Shown piece by piece: positions 1 to 9,612 of a stretch of 64,000 bases of DNA. This DNA is from Pteria penguin. Lineage: Eukaryota; Mollusca; Bivalvia; Pterioida; Pteriidae. The translations under genes and the position numbers were made by a program. Numbering within the stretch: position 1 is the stretch's first letter; each line of letters starts with the position of its first letter. The stretch lies in assembly GCA_035048485.1 (NCBI GenBank), contig CM068581.1, positions 63,279,393-63,343,392 on the forward strand, in the 5' to 3' direction. The notes beneath the pieces were generated by a model, which worked only from the letters and a program-made list of their open reading frames with translations, had not been told where the DNA came from and ran no database searches.

Positions 1-2047
1 CTATAATTTTGAATAGTAAAAGATATTCTGCATGCACACAAGTACACAAACTGCAGCACCATTAACACAATGCACAAAATCCACCACTTTTATTTACCAT
101 GTATACGAAATTCATGGTTGATTTTTCAATAAACCCTCCAATGACCAAGGTCAAGGTTAGAAAATTTTTGTTGGAAACAACAGGATTCTCTATATCAATT
201 AGGTCAGTTCTTTGCCACTTGATATTGATGTACTACTAGACCCAGTGTCCATGCCATCTCAGTGTCCAAATTCAAACACTCAGGTTTCAGGGTTGAATTT
301 TCATCATCTGCGATGACAGAATGTCCCGAGGGATAACAGAAAACTTACTCATCTTATCACATTATGATTACCCGCATTTACTTAACACAAATCCTTCAAA
401 TTACAAACAGTGGCATTTGATATTTATACACAAACAGAGTTATCTCTCTTTGGCAGATATTATATCCATCATGCTTATTACTTGTTCAAATAACAATCCA
501 GCCACGCTAAGAATCCCCAACAACAAAGCCATTCAACCACTAACAAATTACATATGTCAATAAGGAAATATTTCTGTTTCCGAACATGCTTCAAAAGTTT
601 GTTGAAACCTGTTTGAATTATTAATTTACCTCAGTAATAAAATACATGTTAGCAATATTCAATTCAGGTTGTGATCCGTGGTTGAAACTCATACTCAGTA
701 TGACCTCATTGCTCAATATCTAAAGTATCATTATTGATTGAAACCATAAATGAACAATTTTCAATTAACTTAACAATCAAATATGCATGCATATATGCTT
801 AGTTTTTTGAAAACCAATAAAACTTCTACTGCTATCAATGGCTATGCTAATATTTGAGTGGCACCTCATTTCATTACTTGAATGAAAACAATCATTTGTA
901 AAAGCCATCGTAAAACATCTGCAGTATTTACTCTCTCTTACAAAGTACAACTTCTAACTCTTACCTTCTCCCATGTTATAAACAGTCCTCTTTTAAGTTC
1001 ACATGTCTACTACAGTACTGGAGATTTAAACTACGGGAGACAACTCTCAGAATAAATTTGAAACATTTATTATATACACGTAGTAAGGGGTTGTATCAAA
1101 ACTCATGTTTCATTCCTCAAATTTATTACATCTTTTGTATGTATAAATGAATATTATCTTTCGTACACTTGAGCTGTTGTACCAAAAGTATCTACTTTTG
1201 CCCTTGATTTATCTTTTGGCAAATTAATATTAATTCAATTGGCATTTTTTTTAGATGGAAGCAGTTCTTAGGACTCAGGCAAAAAATTTTAAATATAATG
1301 TTATATCATATTATGGTAAGCTGTAACCTTGAGGTAATGAGGGTTGCATACCTATGTGACGTCCTCCTCCCCCCAAATCCATCTTTTAAAAAAATCTTTT
1401 AAATCTGCAAATGGTATTTTAGTGGTTTTACTGAGAGGTAAAAATAAAAGAATTAAAGACTTTTAAACATGACACAGTATTATTTCATATCATTTCTATA
1501 TGTAACTGCTTAAAGACTGCTATAGAGAAATATTGTATAGTTCTACAATTTTAATCTGTTTTGCAACACTAAAATCTATACTAATAGATGAAAATCTTAA
1601 TCAATATTCTCAAAAGAGAATTTTCTACAGTGATTATGGGTCAATAAGGAAATTTTATCCACACTTTTATCAAATACTTAAACAAGGGTCTCAAAATTTT
1701 CAATATTTTCTTTTTTTTACAATATCTTTATGAAATAAATATCATTACCCTTTATTTAAGGAATAAATCTAACTATTTTTCAAAAGATAAAGGTATTTTT
1801 CAGAAAACAGCAGGGAAAAGCTTGTATCATATGGGGGAGGGGGTATACATCCAACCATCAAACTATCTCAATTTATTCCTCATCTTTTTTTCTTTCAAAA
1901 TTCTCAAATAATAAAGTCAAGAATGAGTTTCCCTTATGATTTATTTGTTTTGAGCACAAGAGTAAAGTCACAAAAAAATGTGATGTTACGTCAGAGAAGA
2001 AATATTGTGGATCAAAAGAAGGATACCAAAAATTGTTGTTACAGCCC
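1..2047. other. Dystrophin intron 8 sequence, no feature seen
   Basis: This AT-rich sequence lies 3' of exon 8 of the minus-strand dystrophin gene. A short tcaaggtca-type motif occurs near 140-157. A 42-bp minus-strand segment ending at a good donor near 972 was considered as a micro-exon but lacks homology. Confidence 0.6.
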
Positions 2048-2175
2048 ATACCAAAAATCACTTTGCCAACCAAATCTGTTGTCACAGCCAATACCAAAAA
2101 TCACTTTGCCAACCAAATCTGTTGTTACATGCCATACCAAAAATCATTTAGCCAACCAAATCTGTTGTTACTAAC
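2048..2175. repeat. 43-bp tandem repeat, about 3 copies
   Basis: Units begin at 2048, 2091 and 2134 with the motif ATACCAAAAATCACTTTGCC followed by AACCAAATCTGTTGT. Copies differ by a few substitutions. The array lies in dystrophin intron 8. Confidence 0.9.
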
Positions 2176-2328
2176 CAAATTCATAAAATACAGTACTACC
2201 TGGTATTAACAAATTACATGTTGAGCATTTTGTTTGTTTTAACTACAAACTCCAGAATTCTACCTACAGTATAAGGTGGCACCCAGTGTTTAAACTCATC
2301 TCAATTTTTCGACATTTCCAATACCTAC

Positions 2329-2507
2329 TTGTTTTTGTATTTCTTGAGGTTCCTGTACATTGTTGTTTTGTTTGTTTTCTGCTTTAGTTCTAGGAGATTC
2401 AGGTTGTTTCTCAGTACATTTGGGAATTTTGGAATGAGGCAGAACTTGGAAGAAGCACATCAGGTACATAATAACAGACTTCTTATCTGGGTTGTCTGTA
2501 TTTACAT
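2329..2507 (-). CDS. DMD: Dystrophin exon 8 (end of CH2 and linker)
   Basis: The exon starts with AT, completing Asp from exon 7. It encodes [20 protein letters not shown], then [10 protein letters not shown] and a polar linker rich in Q, N, E and K. The acceptor sits behind a T-run. The donor chosen is CAA|GTAGGT, giving 179 nt and a phase-0 end as in human exon 8 (182 nt). A second possible donor four bases on (GTAG|GTATTG) would break that phase. The open frame runs to a stop just below 2300. No spectrin-repeat exon is recognisable in the remaining 2.3 kb. Confidence 0.92.
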
Positions 2508-5500
2508 CTAAAAAAAAATAAGGTATATTAATTTGATGGAGGAATTTCATATTTTACAGGACATATGGCGCCCAATGTCTGACAAAATGCTTTTTTCCGT
2601 GATTTTCATCATGATGTAAGTGCCTTAAAATATAATGATGTTAATTTGAGCAGCAAAACATCTTATGCAAGCATGTAAAACAAGATGCACACGTCAAACA
2701 CTAGGTACTACACTTAATCCATTATGGATTCATAACTGTGTAAACATCAGATGTATTTGTGAAACACTATGCACCCAGTGGCAACAAAGTCAGAAAAAGA
2801 TATTTTTAGCATGAAGGTCATTGTCAAGGTCAAAAGGTCCTTGACCTTGCTGTCATTTGAAAGGGCTTCATTAGTTGAGTACGCATGTGAAATATGAAGT
2901 CTCTGTCCCTCACGGTTCAAAAGTTATGGCCAAGGTTAAAGTTGACAACAGACAGATAGACAGGATCAAAAAAAGGGTCATCAACCTTGGTGTTATATGA
3001 AAGGAATTTATTAGTTGAGTATGCATATTAAATATGAATTCTCTATCCCTCATGGTTCAAAATTTATGGCCGAGGTTAAAGTTGTCAGACAGGCAGACAA
3101 ACAAACAGAAAGACAGACAAACAGACAGACAGGACAAAAACTATATGCCCCCGATCTATTGGTCAGGGTGCATAAAAATTATTAAGTTTTCTGTATTGAA
3201 AGCGTACGTACTGCTTGTACATGTTTACTCATATGGAAATGACAGCATTTAAGTGTATCCCCTATTGGGGATAAAATGGATAAACTACATTTAAGTAAAT
3301 TTACAGAGAACAAACATTGTTTTCAAGATATTCGATTTTAACAATAAGACATGTCAGATGACCTTGAACACTTTATGTAACTATGGCCTTTTATTTATAA
3401 TTTTTGTACTTTGTAATAATTACCTTCAGGATCTAAGAGACGGTCAATGCCAAGCTGGACATGGGCAACATTAAAGGCATGTTCCAAGTTATACATATTA
3501 TCCTTATTTATTAATTTTGAGTACTCGAACAGGTCAGGTCTGTAAAGAAAAATCTGCACTGAAAGGAACACTACTTTCATAATTCATGACAAGGATTTGA
3601 TGTACATTGACATTAATAATTTGTGGATCCAATACATAGGTGTCACCACCGTAAAGGTAAAACAATAACTAACCAATCTGATAAGTGGTTTAATATACAA
3701 CAAAGAAGAAATGAAACACAAATATTCTTTTCATAAATTTTCGCCCACCTGGCTTTTATCAAGTAACATTACATTTTCCTCTTGTTAAATGCCAGGTGGT
3801 TGAAAATACATGTATGTGAAAAGAGAGTTTCATATACACTGTATTTATGTTCATGTAAATTTATTTCAATATACAAATATAAAAAATTCTCTAAAATTGA
3901 AATAAATACATAAACATCATAATGACTTTTGTGACATTCTTAACAAATGAAGTAAACTAAACCTCTTTAATTAAATTCCTTGTACAGAAAATTACAAACA
4001 TAACTTGAATATTCTTCTTTCATTTGAATTATAAGTTTGGAATAGTTTTGGGATCTCACACGTTTTTCACGAATACCATTTGCTTACTGTACCTATAATG
4101 GTGTATGAGAGCATTAAATGCCAAACCACTCCTCCAGCTTGTCGTAAAGTTTGTTATCTTCACCCCCTTATATCCCTCGGACGATTGTTTACACCATCCT
4201 AACAAAGTTTTCTCCAGATTCGACTGTCTGAAGTCGCTCATGACATCCTTCATGACATCCTTGACCTGGGAGAAAAAAAATATGTTTATGAAATGCTGAT
4301 GCGCCTTGACAGCTAGAAGCAATGTTAAATGTTAAATTTAAGTCTTCAATCTTCTTTCTTTTGTTTTTGCTTCAGTTGACCTCAAACAGACAGATAAAAA
4401 TTTATACGCCATATATCTGTGATTCAATGACCTAAAACTCTGTTATGTACAAATTTATGATATCAAGTTATACTTCATACCTTTACTCCTCATACCCTAT
4501 ATGTTGTTTGAAGAGGGTAAATTAGGCATATTTTCTGGCATCTTTAGACCAAACTTACATACTATTTGATTGATTGATTGATTGATTATTGTTTTACCTC
4601 ACTCCACGATTACTTCACATATAACGTGAAGGCATCTGATGCACTGCATAGAAAATTATACCTTTGTAACGGACATAACCACAGCAGTGAGGATTCTTTT
4701 ACATGCCACGCCTACCAAGACACATACCTCAGTTTTGACTATTTCATCTGAAAGACAGGACACTGGTGTGCCTATGGCAGGAGTTGAGCCCGGGACCTCT
4801 CTGTCATGGGCTGAGCACCTTATCTGCTGAACCACATCAGCTTACATACTGTTTGAAGAATGTAAATCATCATTCATGTTCTTTTTCTACCTTAAGATCA
4901 TAACTGAAAGTGAACCATTCTCTACACGTAATCTTACCTGCCAGTGCAGAATTATACTCCATACCAGTCCTAGAGTTAATTTCTGGTTACCATCCACCAC
5001 ATCATTACTGCTGATGTTAACCAACTTGATCTGAAACATCAAAAACCATGTTAATGTTCAGACCTTTCACATTTACTTTAGGGTGAATTTTCAGAATTGA
5101 AATCCTTATAACTTAATATAAGAAGGAAACTATAATTATGTAACAGTGGCATTCACAGTGACATGTAATGGTCCATATTGGTGAACCACTGAAAATAAGA
5201 AGTGAAACAAGGGTCCAGCGCCATAAACTGAGAATATACTTAAGTCAACTATTTCAGTTTAATTTATTCCATTATCAACCGTTCAAATAAATTGTCATGC
5301 AGAATGCTTTAATTCTATTTAGTCATAGAATAAAATTCAATAAAATCCAAATCCCAGTCACTAATTCATTGTTTAACACAGGAATTTGAAATTTTGACTT
5401 AAGTATTTTCTCAATTTATAGCGCTGGACCCAGGTGTCTATGAAGTATTAGCATCTCCTGTTTGGCTAGCCATATCCATTATCAATACCCCAAACACCAA

Positions 5501-8500
5501 TAACTCAAACATGTACTTTAATATTGACACGGAAGATCAAAGCAGATCAATACTGTATGAAAATTGTCACATCTTAAAACCAGGGGTAAACTATCTCAAT
5601 AATCAAAGCCACCATATTTAAAAATTTCCATACTGGAAAAGAAAGGGTTGTAAAAACAGACACTCGTTTCATGAATCGATATTGATGCAGATTACATGGT
5701 TAGGAGTAACTGCGATAAAAGTCATTACCTGGTATTTTCTGGCCAGAATATCAATGACTTTATTGACATTATTAATGTGATGAACTCTCATACGACCCTT
5801 CTCGGGACCCTACAATGGCAAAAAGTAAATTATGTTTGGATACATCATTTATAATATCTTGATTATTTCTCTTCAACTTAAAGTTAAAGTAATATTTCTT
5901 AACATTAGAGAGTGGAATGACTGATAAAAATCATTCTGCATCTGGTTGATTTTGCTATACATTATTGGAGAGATACCAAAAAAATGTTTTGTGACGTAGT
6001 GTTGCTCCGAGTAAATGCAGATAACTGCTGGTCATTAGGCATGAGTTAATTATTGTTCCGATTCGTATATGCTGGCAGATTTAAGGGGTCTGGAGGACAT
6101 AGAAGACACATGCCCAACGAAAAATATTCAAATTAGAAATATATGGTATTGCTTTGATACAGATGTAAGAAAGTGAAAAAGGAGTAAACTGGATCATGGT
6201 TCCAATGGCCAGAACCTGTCTTGTTTATAAAATGATAATAAAAATTTAAGAATTCTATTTCCCTACTGCATAGGATATATCATAATATATTCTTAATTTT
6301 GTTCTAATGAACATTTGTTTCCTGAATATTAAAACAGATGTGTGTAGTGGGACAGAAAGACAGAGCCAGAGGCACAAAGACATAAAAAGACAGACAGACA
6401 GGTATCAGGGTAAAAATACATGTGCATGTTATCACAGAGAAGTCCCTATGGCCTGGCCTCCTATCTCATTATTGTGTGGAACATAATGGGCTTACCAAAG
6501 ACATTCCACTAAGCACCTCCAATAGGGATAACAGGTTGGTCCCATCTTTAAGATCCACAAATAAATCACGTACCAAAGGCCGATTAGCCTGGAAAATACA
6601 AATATATATGACAATTATATCATGATATATTTTGACATTACATATCATTATAAATAGTGAATGTGTACAAATATTTGTATTATTTTTTTAACAATATTTA
6701 CTCATCACATAACTGATCATCTAGAAAGATGGAGGCAAAGCAAAATCAAATTTATACAGCTATCATTTTGGTTTATGCAGGGAGGTATAAGCAAGTCTCA
6801 GTTTATGCTATGAAGAGAGACATTATTGCAGATTTTGCACTGAACATACAACAAGGCAAGCAAATCAAATCTCTCAAAGTTTTAGACTCACAAGGATCTT
6901 TCAGATTAAATCTTTAATGCATGTATAGGCAGCAGAGATGTCCCTTATACTACAAACAGAGGGCAAATTCTCTGCAAATCCTGTTTTACAATTCATTTCA
7001 TATCATTATTATCACTCCCCCCCCCCCTCCCCCTTTTTATATTATCAGGAATTTATTTCACCTATAATGTTGAGAGCGTGGTCAATCATGGTGGATACAC
7101 ACACATACCAACATCAAACATTCAGTAAGCACACTGGTAGGGCTGGTGAGGTACGGAAGAAATACAACTGAAATGTATTGTACAATACACGCGCGCTCAA
7201 AGTACTTGAGATCTGCATGCCTACAGTACACCCTAGACCATCCCGGTGATACATGTATCCCTTCTCGCGGTTATTGTGCTTCACTCTTTTATCTTTTGTT
7301 CTTTATTTGTTCAGAGTGTTCTTTGATGTCACATAATGTAAATTAACATTGATTGGATGAATCCTAACAAACCTTTGAGAGCTGTGAATTGATCCACTTC
7401 GTAAACGACTTCTTTTGAACATCTTCCCTTTCATCTACAATAAAAAAAAAAATACAATAAATTATTAGAGTTGTCTCCCGTGTTCCAATCTGTCAACAGC
7501 TGACCGATATCGTCTTGATCTGCATCAGCATCTGACTGAGTGAGAAAAACAGTGTATATATGCTGAAGTGAACAATAAATGTTCCAATGACGCAGGTATA
7601 TTGTAAGACCAAAGGCATGAAACAAAAAAAAATATATAAAATAAAATAAGAAAATAAATAATAATAATTAAAAAACAAAAATGGGGTTGGTGTGTCAGCT
7701 GAACACATACTAGTAACTCTACGTGTTAGTGGACCCCTTTTTGTCGGTTCTAAGCTTTTATATATATATTTCATTTCATATACATTCTGTCAAAATATTA
7801 AGATTCAAAGGGTAAGGAGAGCGTCAGGCCTGGCCCACAGTTGAACTATTTTAAACTGAAATATACAGGTGTGATATCAATATTGGGTGTATATACCGAC
7901 CCCCAATATTGATATCACACCTGTAGAGTGTAGGCCTATATTGAATAGTTCGCCTTTGGGCCTGGCAATAACAAGGAAATCATTACCAAAGCCACTTTCT
8001 TTGGTTACGGTAGGCTACACGTGGCCTTCAATCCACCGTCAAAAGGGACTGACGCTAAATCAGCTACTGTAATATGAGGAAATTGCGTCAAAAACAAAGT
8101 CCCGATAAAACTTTAGGACTGACCAGGGAAGTATACATTTAAAGAACTTAAACTATACATCCTTGGACTGACTATCCTGTATATGTCCTTTGTGAAATTG
8201 GCCCTGAAATCTGAAAATCTGAGTCCAGTACATACAGGTCACCCACCCACAAAACACTTGAAGGGACGGCTGTGATAGGGCAACTTTATTTCAATCTGTG
8301 GAATAATTTGAGCCGCAAGTATATGTACATGTATTACTAGACCAAATTATCTGCTCTGATGCGCAGCACTTTTAGATCGTCGTCTGTCAGTGGTGTAGTT
8401 AGAAAGGTACGAGGGGGTGGTCCCCTTCAGATCCAAAGTTTATGGCCCTACTCACCCGAATGTTATAATAATAAAATATAAAATTTACTTCACATCATTT

Positions 8501-9563
8501 TCTCTTAGACCTATTCTTTCGCTTCGAGTTTTTTTTTCCTATATCCACCACTGCCTGTGGTTTGTATATACATGATAAACCTCAAACGGTGGTCTGAATG
8601 ACACATGACATTGGGCAAATATGGCGGTTTAAGATAAGAGGAAAATAATTCTGAAATTATTTATAGCATTGTTTGACACAAATTATATGTGATACAATTC
8701 TAATTATGAACACCATTTGATACATAGCACTGGCGGATTTAGAGTGGAGTTACAGGGTTTGCAACCCCTCTTTGGTCGGAAAATTTTTACCAGAGAAAAG
8801 GTCAGTTTCGACCATTTTTAGGGCTGCAACCCCCATCCCACCCCCCACCCCCCTTCCAGACCGAATAGCACAAAACATTAGTCATGGCCATGGGAGACTG
8901 CAGCCCCTCCCCCTTTTCAAAATTTCTAGATCCGCCTATGCATAGTACCACACAGGGACTGAGTCAAAAATTTCGTCGAAAGGAGATGGGTCAAACACGT
9001 ACAAAGCAATTATTTCGAGAGAGGGCTTCAAACATCATTTTACCAGCAGTACGACAAAGAGTAAACCCCCACCACCCAAAGAAAAAATGTATATCACTTT
9101 TGTCTAATTTAAGTGTTGCTCTGGAACGTCTACACCTTATTATGCGACAAAATTTTACGATTTCCGCGCATAATATTGCATTTATCTTAAATTTATTGGG
9201 GAACGTTTTTACCTCATAACGCGACAAAATTTAACAACTTCCGCACATAACATTGCATTTATTTTTAAATCTATTTGATATGCTTTGCATAACAATTCGG
9301 TTAATGAGAATTATGTTTACCTTGTCTATTTAAGAGACAATCTTAACCACATGTAGGACCACTATACATGTATGTTAGGAATTTCTATATACATACCTAC
9401 TTGAACGATGTTGTCCATTAAAGATTTAAATAAGAAACTTAAAGCTAACACAGTATCATGAAGAATGAAAGAAAAATTGAAGAAATGAAGAAATGAACTG
9501 ACATGGCTCAACGCAAAGTCTAGTTTGTTTGGGGGTTTTGTTGTTGTTGTTGTTGTTGTTGTT

Positions 9564-9612
<49 letters not shown>

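Noticed and set aside
972..1014. Minus-strand 42-bp segment between a weak AG and GAAG|GTAAGA, possible micro-exon
   Set aside because: The acceptor lacks a pyrimidine tract and the 14 residues do not match any dystrophin segment.
8884..9219. 111-codon plus-strand open frame
   Set aside because: It spans the end of a MITE-like element and a tandem duplication.
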